NCBI GenBank assembly: GCA_965116595.1
Contig: OZ220708.1
Span: 620,001-684,000 of the forward strand
Direction: 5' to 3'
DNA length: 64,000 bases
Source of the DNA: G963663315 sp963668255
GTDB lineage: Bacteria > Pseudomonadota > Gammaproteobacteria > Arenicellales > Poriferihabitantaceae
Part shown: in pieces, positions 19,391 to 27,295 of the stretch
Layout: each line of letters opens with the position of its first letter
How positions within the stretch are numbered: the first letter of the stretch is position 1
The notes under the pieces: generated by a model
Seen by the model: the letters and a program-made list of their open reading frames with translations, nothing else
Told to the model about the DNA's origin: nothing
Database searches by the model: none
Made by a program: the position numbers and the translations under genes

Positions 19391-19412
19391 AGGGATGATG
19401 GGCTCCTGTCAA
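19383..19412 (-). promoter_or_regulatory. dcw operon promoter (Pmra)
   Basis: Minus-strand TTGACA at 19407-19412 and TATAGT at 19383-19388 are separated by 18 bp. The -35 is a perfect sigma-70 consensus and the -10 matches five of six. No other comparable promoter was seen upstream of mraZ, so this is the likely main promoter of the cluster. Confidence 0.75.
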
Positions 19413-19520
19413 GAAAAAAGACAGTTTTTAGGCCTACAATCAAAGGAGAGGGAAACGATTTGCGATTTATGGTTTAATCCGATTTGTCAAACCTCCAATG
19501 AACACACGATAGAGTCCGAA

Positions 19521-19907
19521 ATGAGCACGAAACAGATTATCAAGACAGAAAAGGCGCCCGATGCCATAGGCACCTACTCACAAGCGGTCAAAACAGGTAA
19601 TACCGTCTATATTTCGGGGCAGATTCCTTTGAATCCCGATACCATGGAAGTCGTGAATGCCTCTTTCGAAGCAGCCGCACATCAGGTATTCAGAAATCTG
19701 GCAGCGGTAGCGAATGCGGCCGGGGGTAGCCTGGCTGATGCAGTAAAACTCAACATCTCGATGACGGATCTTGCAAATTTCGCATCAGTCAATGAAGTCA
19801 TGGCACAATACGTTGATGAACCTTATCCGGCACGGGCAGCCGTAGGAGTAGCCTCCCTGCCAAAGGGTGTTCCAATCGAAATCGAGGCCATTCTGGTACT
19901 GCAGTAA
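19521..19907 (+). CDS. ridA: Reactive intermediate/imine deaminase RidA family protein
   Basis: RidA (YjgF/YER057c/UK114) hydrolyses reactive enamines and imines produced by PLP-dependent enzymes such as IlvA. The ATG at 19521 gives 128 residues, the family norm; the reading frame is open further upstream but shows no homology there. Signature segments are AIGTYSQAVKTGNTVYISGQI and PARAAVGVASLPKGVPIEIEA, which includes the conserved arginine that holds the substrate carboxylate. It precedes recG, a pairing common in Gammaproteobacteria, where spoT usually lies upstream; spoT is not here. Confidence 0.95.
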   Translation: MSTKQIIKTEKAPDAIGTYSQAVKTGNTVYISGQIPLNPDTMEVVNASFEAAAHQVFRNLAAVANAAGGSLADAVKLNISMTDLANFASVNEVMAQYVDEPYPARAAVGVASLPKGVPIEIEAILVLQ

Positions 19908-19935
19908 TGAGTTCAGGATAAATAACAGATCAGGT

Positions 19936-22020
19936 TTGAACTCTTCCCGCACTGCTCCACCTCATCCTCTTCAATTACTTGCCGGCGTTGGTCCGCAAAC
20001 CGCCGGCAAGTTGGAGAAAATGGGCATATCCAGGCCGAATGACCTGCTTTTTCACCTGCCTCTCCGCTATCAGGACAAAACACGGATTACCCCGATATCC
20101 TGTCTTCAAACCGGTAATGAGTCGGTCGTATTCGGTCAGATTGATACGGTGGACATCAAGTTCGGGAGACGCAGAAGCCTGCTGGTCCAGGTGAGTGATT
20201 CATCCGCTTCATTTTTACTTCGTTTTTTCCATTTCAGCCGTAGTCAGCAAGCCGGTTTCCGAAAGGGTTTCTGGATTCAATGCTATGGTGAAGCGCGATG
20301 GGGCTTTCAGTGCATGGAAATGGTGCATCCTGAATATAAAATATTCAATCAACCCGGGCAACCGTTGCTGGAGGAGACACTGACACCTGTTTATCCCACG
20401 ACAGAAGGATTGTCCCAGAAGAAGATTCGAACACTTGTATCCTTGAGTCTGGAAAAATATCGGCAACAGGCGCCGGATATCATTCCGCCGGAGCTGCAAA
20501 TCGAGTTCGGGCTGATGTCATTGACGAAGGCGCTGCAAACCGTTCACAACCCATCGCCAGACTCCGATGCCGATGCGCTGAAAGAAGGTATTCATCCAGC
20601 CTGTCAACGTCTGGCTCTGGAAGAACTGCTGGCTCACCAGCTTGCATTTCATCGGCTTCGACAGAAGCGACAACGGGAAAATGCACCAAAAATTACTGGC
20701 ACAGGCAAATCATGGATTTTGCTCAAGGACCAGCTCGGCTTCGAATTGACCAATGCACAGATTCGGGTAATCAAAGAGATTCAGAATGACATGACCAGGA
20801 ATTATCCGGTAATGCGCCTGGTTCAGGGAGATGTGGGTTCGGGGAAAACCATCGTCGCAGCCGCCGCTGCCCTGCAAACCATTGACAGTGGTTACCAGGT
20901 GGCGTTGATGGCTCCCACCGAACTCCTCGCTGAACAGCATCGCAAAACGTTTCATCAGTGGTTTGACTCTCTGAATATCGAAATTGAGTGGTTAACCGGG
21001 AAACTGACTGCAGCCAGTCGAAGAAAGACATTATCGCGGATTGCCTGTGGTGAAGTAAAAATGATTATCGGCACCCATGCACTGTTTCAGGAAACCGTTG
21101 AATTCAACAAGCTTGGCCTGATGATTATCGATGAACAGCATCGCTTTGGTGTGGATCAAAGACTGGCGCTTCGTGGCAAAGGCACTTTCAAAGATGGTGT
21201 GCCCCACCAGCTTGTGATGAGCGCAACTCCGATACCCCGGTCGCTGGCAATGATCATGTATGCCGATCTGGATATATCAAGTATCGATGAATTGCCAGCA
21301 GGTAGAAAACCAGTGACCACTGTGGTATTACCTGAAACCCGGCGACATGAAGTTGCAGATCGGATAAGGACCAACTGCCAGAACGGGCTCCAGGCATATT
21401 GGGTCTGCCCGCTGATCGAAGAATCAGACAAACTGCAAATCCAGACTGCTACCGAGACCTGTGCAACCTTGAAAGCCTTGTTGCCTGAACTCAGCATCGA
21501 ACTGATACACGGGCGACTGAAGGCCAAAGAGAAAGAATCCATCATGCACCGATTTGACCAGGCTTTGATTGACCTGCTGGTGGCGACTACAGTAATCGAA
21601 GTGGGCGTGGACGTACCTAACGCCAATCTGATGATTATTGAAAACGCGGAAAGACTGGGGCTGGCGCAAATCCACCAGTTGCGTGGCCGGGTAGGTCGGA
21701 GCGCAGATCAGGCATCATGCGTGTTGATGTATCAGGCGCCACTGGGAGTTCTTGCAAAAGAGCGGTTGAGTATCCTGCGCAGTACCAATGATGGATTTGA
21801 AATCGCGCGTATGGACCTATCGCTGCGGGGCCCGGGAGAATTGCTCGGGACACGGCAAACCGGAGTACAGCAAATGCGAATTGCGAACATAACCCGGGAC
21901 AAGGCAATGATTCCGAAGATCGAGCATATTTCCCGAAAATTACGTGAACAACATCCTCACCGGGTGCACCCCCTGATATCGAGATGGATTCGTAACAGTG
22001 AACAGTATGCCAGCGTATAA
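19936..22020 (+). CDS. recG: ATP-dependent DNA helicase RecG
   Basis: RecG remodels stalled replication forks and Holliday junctions. Helicase motifs are clear: P-loop LVQGDVGSGKTIVAAAAAL, DEQH box MIIDEQHRFGV, MSATPIPRSL, and the motif VI region QLRGRVGRSADQASCVLMY. The N-terminal wedge domain begins at LLAGVGPQTAGKLEKMGI. No ATG fits the expected start: the TTG at 19936 is chosen; the only earlier ATG (19867) lies inside ridA and the next (20020) would delete part of the wedge. The C-terminal end RGPGELLGTRQTG is intact. Confidence 0.95.
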   Translation: MNSSRTAPPHPLQLLAGVGPQTAGKLEKMGISRPNDLLFHLPLRYQDKTRITPISCLQTGNESVVFGQIDTVDIKFGRRRSLLVQVSDSSASFLLRFFHFSRSQQAGFRKGFWIQCYGEARWGFQCMEMVHPEYKIFNQPGQPLLEETLTPVYPTTEGLSQKKIRTLVSLSLEKYRQQAPDIIPPELQIEFGLMSLTKALQTVHNPSPDSDADALKEGIHPACQRLALEELLAHQLAFHRLRQKRQRENAPKITGTGKSWILLKDQLGFELTNAQIRVIKEIQNDMTRNYPVMRLVQGDVGSGKTIVAAAAALQTIDSGYQVALMAPTELLAEQHRKTFHQWFDSLNIEIEWLTGKLTAASRRKTLSRIACGEVKMIIGTHALFQETVEFNKLGLMIIDEQHRFGVDQRLALRGKGTFKDGVPHQLVMSATPIPRSLAMIMYADLDISSIDELPAGRKPVTTVVLPETRRHEVADRIRTNCQNGLQAYWVCPLIEESDKLQIQTATETCATLKALLPELSIELIHGRLKAKEKESIMHRFDQALIDLLVATTVIEVGVDVPNANLMIIENAERLGLAQIHQLRGRVGRSADQASCVLMYQAPLGVLAKERLSILRSTNDGFEIARMDLSLRGPGELLGTRQTGVQQMRIANITRDKAMIPKIEHISRKLREQHPHRVHPLISRWIRNSEQYASV

Positions 22021-22026
22021 CCTGAA

Positions 22027-22830
22027 ATGAAGCCGGAAACTTTTTCAGCCTGCATACAGTTGATGCGCCTTGACCGGCCGATTGGTACATTTTTACTGCT
22101 CTGGCCAACACTATGGGCGTTATGGCTTGCCGGGAAAGGCTCTCCCGACCCTGATATCGTCCTTGTCTTTATCCTCGGTACTGTGACCATGCGAGCGGCA
22201 GGATGCATTATCAATGATTATGCAGACCGCAATCTGGACTCCCACGTCAAACGGACAAAGCATCGACCTCTCGCCAGTGGCGCCCTGAGTATCAGGGCAT
22301 CACTGGTTTTGTTTGCGACCCTGATACTGATCGCTTTTGGTCTTGTACTATTGTTGAATCCGCTTACCCGCTATTTATCAATTGCCGCGGTTATCCTCAC
22401 CATACTGTATCCCTTTTCCAAACGAGTCACTCATTTCCCGCAATGCGTACTGGGGCTGGCTTTTTCAATGGGTATCCCGATGGCATATGCCGCATTGACA
22501 GACTCCCTTCCCTTGCAGGCCTGGGTATTGTTTCTCGCCAATTTTCTGTGGATCGTCGCCTATGATACCCAGTATGCGATGGTGGACAGGGATGATGATC
22601 TGATGATTGGCATCAAATCAACCGCCATTGCGTTCGGTAAATATGATAATCTGATTGTCGGCCTGTTGCACATCTCCGCCCTGACCATTATTGGCTTGAT
22701 CGGATGGGAAAATCATCTGTCATGGCATTTTTACCTGTTCCTGGGGTTTGCAGCCGGATTAGCCGTTTACCAGCAATATTTGTGCAAGGACAGAAATCCT
22801 CGAGAAGTCTCTGACCGCATTTCTGAATAA
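22027..22830 (+). CDS. ubiA: 4-hydroxybenzoate octaprenyltransferase UbiA, 3' end frameshifted
   Basis: UbiA prenylates 4-hydroxybenzoate in ubiquinone synthesis at the inner membrane. Both Asp-rich prenyl-diphosphate motifs are present, NDYADRNLD and DTQYAMVDRDDD, with eight or so membrane segments. The frame ends early, at 267 residues, with DRISE. In the next frame, 22817-22891, the sequence reads AFLNNNWIGAAIYCGLVLGL, which matches the usual UbiA C-terminal helix (AF-M/L-NNN-Y/W-x-G). A small indel around 22807-22816 therefore cuts off the last helix, or the sequence has an error there. The intact gene would have about 287 residues. Confidence 0.93.
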   Translation: MKPETFSACIQLMRLDRPIGTFLLLWPTLWALWLAGKGSPDPDIVLVFILGTVTMRAAGCIINDYADRNLDSHVKRTKHRPLASGALSIRASLVLFATLILIAFGLVLLLNPLTRYLSIAAVILTILYPFSKRVTHFPQCVLGLAFSMGIPMAYAALTDSLPLQAWVLFLANFLWIVAYDTQYAMVDRDDDLMIGIKSTAIAFGKYDNLIVGLLHISALTIIGLIGWENHLSWHFYLFLGFAAGLAVYQQYLCKDRNPREVSDRISE

Positions 22831-22927
22831 TAACTGGATTGGAGCCGCTATCTATTGTGGTTTGGTTCTTGGCCTGATGAGACCTGTATAAAGAGATCCA
22901 TGTAATGATACTTACTGTGGTTTATTC

Positions 22928-23473
22928 ATGAGAAAGGCGCGCCCTATCAATCACTGCAATTTCTGTGGCAATAAAGTGGCCTTCGAAATTCCCGAAGGGG
23001 ATAACCGGCCCCGGCATCTGTGCAGGCAATGCGGTCAAATTCAATACCAGAACCCAAAAATTGTTACCGGTTGCATCCCTGTCTGGAAAGACAGGATTCT
23101 ATTATGCAAAAGAGCGATAGAGCCTCGCCTGGGCCATTGGACGATCCCTGCCGGGTTTATGGAAAATGGCGAAACCATCGAACAGGGGGCGATTCGGGAA
23201 ACCAGGGAAGAGGCTTGTGCAAAAGTGGTCAACCTGTCTCTCTATCAGATTTACAATGTGATTTCAGTAAATCAGATCTATATGCTTTTCCGGGCAGAAC
23301 TTGACAGCCCCGATCAATTTGGAGTCGGCGCAGAAAGCCTGGAAGTAAAACTTGTGGAAGAACCCTGGATTCCATGGGATGAGATCGCATTCAAGGTCAT
23401 CCACAATACATTGAAACGGTTTTTCAAAGAGCGCGGGCAGGGTCAATTTGAATTTCGGATTGACACCATTTAA
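22928..23473 (+). CDS. NUDIX hydrolase with N-terminal zinc ribbon
   Basis: A 181-residue nucleoside-diphosphate-linked hydrolase. A zinc-ribbon with C10, C13, C32 and C35 precedes the Nudix fold. The Nudix box runs from G76 through E82 to R90, E91, E94, E95 (core GFMENGE and RETREEACA); the glycine normally found after EEx is a cysteine here (C97), a minor deviation. The overall form resembles the zinc-ribbon NUDIX proteins often annotated as ADP-ribose pyrophosphatase-like, but the substrate cannot be told from sequence. It lies 36 bp after the displaced ubiA C-terminal frame. Confidence 0.85.
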   Translation: MRKARPINHCNFCGNKVAFEIPEGDNRPRHLCRQCGQIQYQNPKIVTGCIPVWKDRILLCKRAIEPRLGHWTIPAGFMENGETIEQGAIRETREEACAKVVNLSLYQIYNVISVNQIYMLFRAELDSPDQFGVGAESLEVKLVEEPWIPWDEIAFKVIHNTLKRFFKERGQGQFEFRIDTI

Positions 23474-23810
23474 CCGACCCTGACTTAGATTGCATAGGCA
23501 ATTTTAATTCTAACAGTAACGGCATAAGTGATTGATTACAGAAGCATTGCAGAGCGATTTAGTACCACTCCAGGATAGTTATTCACAAAATATTTCTTCA
23601 CTTTCAAGGCTTTTATTTAGATTCGTTATTTTCTTTAACTTATAAAATAATATCTATAACTTATTGTTTTATAAGTTGTATTTAGAAAAAACCTAATTCA
23701 GATGATCCAAATCCAGGATACATGATCACCTTGTCGGACACGGCTTCAGACATGTTATCCACAAAGTTATCCACAGATTTTGTGAGTAACCCGACCACTG
23801 ATCTCTCCGC
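23474..23810. other. AT-rich intergenic region with three DnaA boxes and an inverted repeat
   Basis: This 337-bp gap has no plausible gene. It contains three perfect TTATNCACA DnaA boxes: TTATTCACA at 23579-23587 and two TTATCCACA at 23755-23763 and 23767-23775, the last two 12 bp apart. Between them is a very AT-rich stretch with an 11-bp perfect inverted repeat (AACTTATAAAA at 23637-23647, TTTTATAAGTT at 23667-23677) and another ACTTAT copy in its loop. GATC sites occur at about 23704, 23724 and 23799. It could be a replication origin, a DnaA-titration site, or a DnaA-controlled priA promoter. Confidence 0.6.
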
Positions 23811-26117
23811 TTGTCGATATTGATAAGCACAGCTATAACTTCGCCCGACCATTTCGTGTACGACAATCATCCAGTGACCGATAAAGACTCTTCCCTCGAA
23901 CAAACCCACCGGATACAGATAGCCATTCCCGTACCGCTAAGACAGATATTCGACTATCTAAGTCCTGCGCCAGTGGCTCCGGGCAGCCGTGTTCTGGTTC
24001 CTTTTGGCAACAAGTCCAACCGGTCCGTAGTTGGAGTAGCCATTTCCATGCCCGGCCCGGTCAAAAATATCGAGCTCAAGAAAATTGAGCGTGTACTGGA
24101 TGACGAACCTGTTTTCACCGACAGTCTGATCAGGTTATTGCTTTGGGCAACGGCCTATTACCATCACCCCGTGGGTGAGGTATTCCAAACCGCGATTCCG
24201 GTAAAGTTGCGTTCAGCTGTCGTGACTGAAAATCCGGTCCGGGAAGTCTGCTACCGTCGGGTCAATCACCTGAGTATTGCCAATACCGATAAGCTATTGG
24301 CCCGGGCGCCGAAGCAACAGCAGTTGTTTCGACTGTTCGACGATACATCTGAATACTCCCTGGTGCAGTTGACTGATGCAATTGCAGCGGATACATCAGC
24401 CAGTGTTCGTCGGGCCCTGAAGATTCTGCTGGAGAAAGGATTAATTGAAAGCCGTGAAAGGTGCGCCCTGCCCGGAGAATTTCCGGTCATCAACTTTGGC
24501 AGCAGGTTGACAGATGAACAGCGGGTTGCGGTTGACAGAGTGGTCGAATCATTGGGCCAATACCGTTCATTTGTTCTTCATGGCATCACAGGCAGCGGCA
24601 AAACCGAAGTGTATCTGCATATCGCTCAGAAATGCCTGAAAACCGGTCATCAGGTCATGATTCTGATCCCTGAAATTGCCCTCACTCCTCAATTACTGGA
24701 ACGATTCAGATCAAGACTTGGTGGAGGGGTCACCATGATGCACTCCGGCATGACCCCGCAGCAGCGATACATCAGTTGGTGGCGGGCACGTCAAGGCACG
24801 GCCACTGTGATTTTAGGCACACGTTCTGCGATATTCACACCAATGAAGCAACCCGGATTGATTATCGTTGACGAAGAACATGACCATTCCTATAAACAAC
24901 AGGACGGGTTCCGATATCATGCCCGGGACATGGCGATAAAACGGGCGAGTATGGAAAACATACCGGTCCTTCTTGGCTCTGCCACGCCTTCAATGGAATC
25001 AGTCCATAATGTAAAAACAGGCAAACATCACCTGCTCACGCTGAGTCGCAGAACAGGCAGGGCGATGCTGCCCGTAATCGAGTGGGTCGACTTGCAAAAA
25101 CATCGGCAATACGAGGGTCTGACTCCCCGGTTGCTCAAAGCCATCCGGAAGGAGATCAATAACGGACATCAGGTCATTCTGTATATTAATCGCCGCGGAT
25201 TCGCAACTGTTGCCGGATGCACCCACTGCGAGTGGAAGGAGAGATGCAATCGTTGCGATGCCTATCTTACATTCCATAAAAAAACCAACACGCTGCGTTG
25301 CCACCACTGTGGCAGGATTGCCCACCCGAAACCCCGATGCCCGGAGTGTGATCATTCGCTATACTATCACGGTGCAGGTACCCAAAGACTGGAGGAAACC
25401 CTGAAACAACAATTTCCCGATACCCGGATTATTCGATTTGATCGTGATGAAATTACTACCCGCTCAAGGCTGGAGTCCATTCTGTCAGGGATAAAACAGG
25501 GAGATATCGACATTATTGTTGGCACTCAATTGATTTCCAAGGGGCATGATTTTCCGCGAGTCACCCTGGTAGGCATTGTGGCTCCGGACCAGGGGCTATA
25601 CAGTACAGATTTCCGTGCACCAGAATACCTGTTTCAACAAATGGTCCAGGTCGCGGGGCGCGCAGGGCGTGATCAACTTCCCGGCAAGGTGATAGTCCAG
25701 ACCTCCCATCCGGGAAACCCATACCTGCAACTTGCCCTTGCCCATGATTATTCCGGTTTTTATCAGATCTGTTCAGAGCAACGAAAAGCTGCTGGATTCC
25801 CGCCTTTTGGATACATGACTCTATGGCGAGCCGAATCCGCCCACCCCGGCGCCGCAATTGAATTCTTGCAGTACATCAGTCATATCGGTCAGAACATCGT
25901 CAAAGACCGGGGTTACAGGGAAGTGGAAATAATGGATCCCGTAAGTTCACCGATGGAAAAACTTGCCGGGCGATATCGGGCGCAACTACTGGTACAGAGC
26001 AATCATCGAAAGCCACTCCACAATTTGCTCTCATTATGGTTAAGTGAAATAGAAGCTTCCCCACAAACCCGAAAAGTCCGATGGTCTCTGGATGTCGACC
26101 CAATGGAAATGTGTTGA
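23811..26117 (+). CDS. priA: Primosomal replication restart helicase PriA
   Basis: PriA recognises abandoned forks and reloads DnaB. Motifs are the P-loop HGITGSGKTEVYL, DEEH box IIVDEEHDHSYKQQ, LGSATPSMES and QVAGRAGRD. Eight cysteines of the two zinc sites are present between CTHCEWKERCNRC and CHHCGRIAHPKPRCPEC. The 3'DNA-binding domain begins at IQIAIPVPLRQIFDYL. No ATG lies near the expected start; TTG at 23811 gives 768 residues, while GTG at 23874 gives 747 and a more standard N terminus. The two tandem DnaA boxes lie 36 bp upstream of the TTG. Confidence 0.95.
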   Translation: MSILISTAITSPDHFVYDNHPVTDKDSSLEQTHRIQIAIPVPLRQIFDYLSPAPVAPGSRVLVPFGNKSNRSVVGVAISMPGPVKNIELKKIERVLDDEPVFTDSLIRLLLWATAYYHHPVGEVFQTAIPVKLRSAVVTENPVREVCYRRVNHLSIANTDKLLARAPKQQQLFRLFDDTSEYSLVQLTDAIAADTSASVRRALKILLEKGLIESRERCALPGEFPVINFGSRLTDEQRVAVDRVVESLGQYRSFVLHGITGSGKTEVYLHIAQKCLKTGHQVMILIPEIALTPQLLERFRSRLGGGVTMMHSGMTPQQRYISWWRARQGTATVILGTRSAIFTPMKQPGLIIVDEEHDHSYKQQDGFRYHARDMAIKRASMENIPVLLGSATPSMESVHNVKTGKHHLLTLSRRTGRAMLPVIEWVDLQKHRQYEGLTPRLLKAIRKEINNGHQVILYINRRGFATVAGCTHCEWKERCNRCDAYLTFHKKTNTLRCHHCGRIAHPKPRCPECDHSLYYHGAGTQRLEETLKQQFPDTRIIRFDRDEITTRSRLESILSGIKQGDIDIIVGTQLISKGHDFPRVTLVGIVAPDQGLYSTDFRAPEYLFQQMVQVAGRAGRDQLPGKVIVQTSHPGNPYLQLALAHDYSGFYQICSEQRKAAGFPPFGYMTLWRAESAHPGAAIEFLQYISHIGQNIVKDRGYREVEIMDPVSSPMEKLAGRYRAQLLVQSNHRKPLHNLLSLWLSEIEASPQTRKVRWSLDVDPMEMC

Positions 26118-26193
26118 CGAATGTTTTGACGATTCCGGGGAAAACAATTAATCTCGCATCAATCAATCACTTTCACCACACCGCAGATAAATA

Positions 26194-27249
26194 ATGCATC
26201 TCCGTATCACCCAACCAGACGATTGGCATGTCCATTTGCGCGATGGGGAAATGCTGAAAAGAGTCGTGCCCTATACCGCTTCGCAATTCGGACGGGCGCT
26301 GGTCATGCCCAATCTGACACCTCCTGTTGCAACGGTGCATCAGGCAATGGATTATCGCGGACGGATTCTGGAATCATTATCGGCAAACAACTCCTTTGAT
26401 CCCAGGATGAGCCTCTTTCTGACGGATCACACATCAGTAAAAGAGGTGGACAAGGCCGCCCGCAACCCGCATATTGCCGGATTCAAACTGTATCCGGCCG
26501 GTGCGACAACTCATTCGGATTCAGGAGTCACCAAGATCAGCCGCGTCATGAATGTTCTTGAGGCAATGGCAAAGAACGACGTTATCCTTCAGGTTCACGG
26601 AGAAGTAACCGATATTCATGTTGATATTTATGACCGGGAATCGGAATTTATTGATCAGGTACTTTGTCCACTGCACCACGAGCTACCCGATCTTAAATTT
26701 ATACTTGAGCATATCACGACAAGCCAGGGTGTTGAATTTGTCAAGGACAGCAGCGCCTGTGTCGCAGGCACCATTACCCCCCATCATCTGATTTTCAACC
26801 GTAACCGGATGTTCGAAGGCGGAATCCGCCCCCACTTGTATTGCCTGCCTGTTTTGAAACGGGAACCCCATCGACAGGCGCTTCTAGGCGCTGCGACCAG
26901 TGGAAATCCTTCATTTTTTTTGGGTACAGACAGTGCGCCGCACAGCCGTTCCTCGAAGCAAAGTGATTGCGGTTGTGCCGGAATATTTTCAGCCTGTGCA
27001 GCCATCGAACTTTATGCAGAGGTTTTTGACCAGGCAGGCTGCATCGATAGGCTCGAAGGGTTTGCCAGCCATTTCGGCGCAGATTTTTATAACGTGCCCA
27101 GAAATTCCAGAAAAATCACCCTCACCAGACAAGAGCATCAAATCCCGGAAAGAATCCCGAGTGAAAATCAGGAAAAACCCGATGATCTGGTGCCGTTGCT
27201 TGGCGGCTCAATGATTCACTGGAAACTGACAGAAACAACCGAAGGCTGA
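26194..27249 (+). CDS. pyrC: Dihydroorotase PyrC
   Basis: PyrC closes carbamoyl-aspartate to dihydroorotate in pyrimidine synthesis. The 351 residues fit the class II (E. coli PyrC) type. The metal-binding HxH motif is in DDWHVHLRDGEML near the N terminus. The carboxylated lysine lies in FKLYPAGATT. Further ligands are in LQVHGEVTD and FILEHITT, and the catalytic aspartate is in FLGTDSAPH. It starts 77 bp after priA and ends convergent with ppiD, where a short CCCGG/CCGGG hairpin (about 27274-27292) may stop transcription. Confidence 0.97.
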   Translation: MHLRITQPDDWHVHLRDGEMLKRVVPYTASQFGRALVMPNLTPPVATVHQAMDYRGRILESLSANNSFDPRMSLFLTDHTSVKEVDKAARNPHIAGFKLYPAGATTHSDSGVTKISRVMNVLEAMAKNDVILQVHGEVTDIHVDIYDRESEFIDQVLCPLHHELPDLKFILEHITTSQGVEFVKDSSACVAGTITPHHLIFNRNRMFEGGIRPHLYCLPVLKREPHRQALLGAATSGNPSFFLGTDSAPHSRSSKQSDCGCAGIFSACAAIELYAEVFDQAGCIDRLEGFASHFGADFYNVPRNSRKITLTRQEHQIPERIPSENQEKPDDLVPLLGGSMIHWKLTETTEG

Positions 27250-27295
27250 TCAGCATTACACATCAGACTTTTCCCCGGCTTTCAAATCCGGGTTA

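Noticed and set aside
19233..19520. ridA reading frame extended upstream to 19233
   Set aside because: The extra residues overlap mraZ on the other strand and have no similarity to RidA; the ATG at 19521 gives the family length.
27270..27295. CCCGG/CCGGG structure between pyrC and ppiD as a firm terminator
   Set aside because: The stem is five bases and no clear T tract follows; mentioned only as a possibility.
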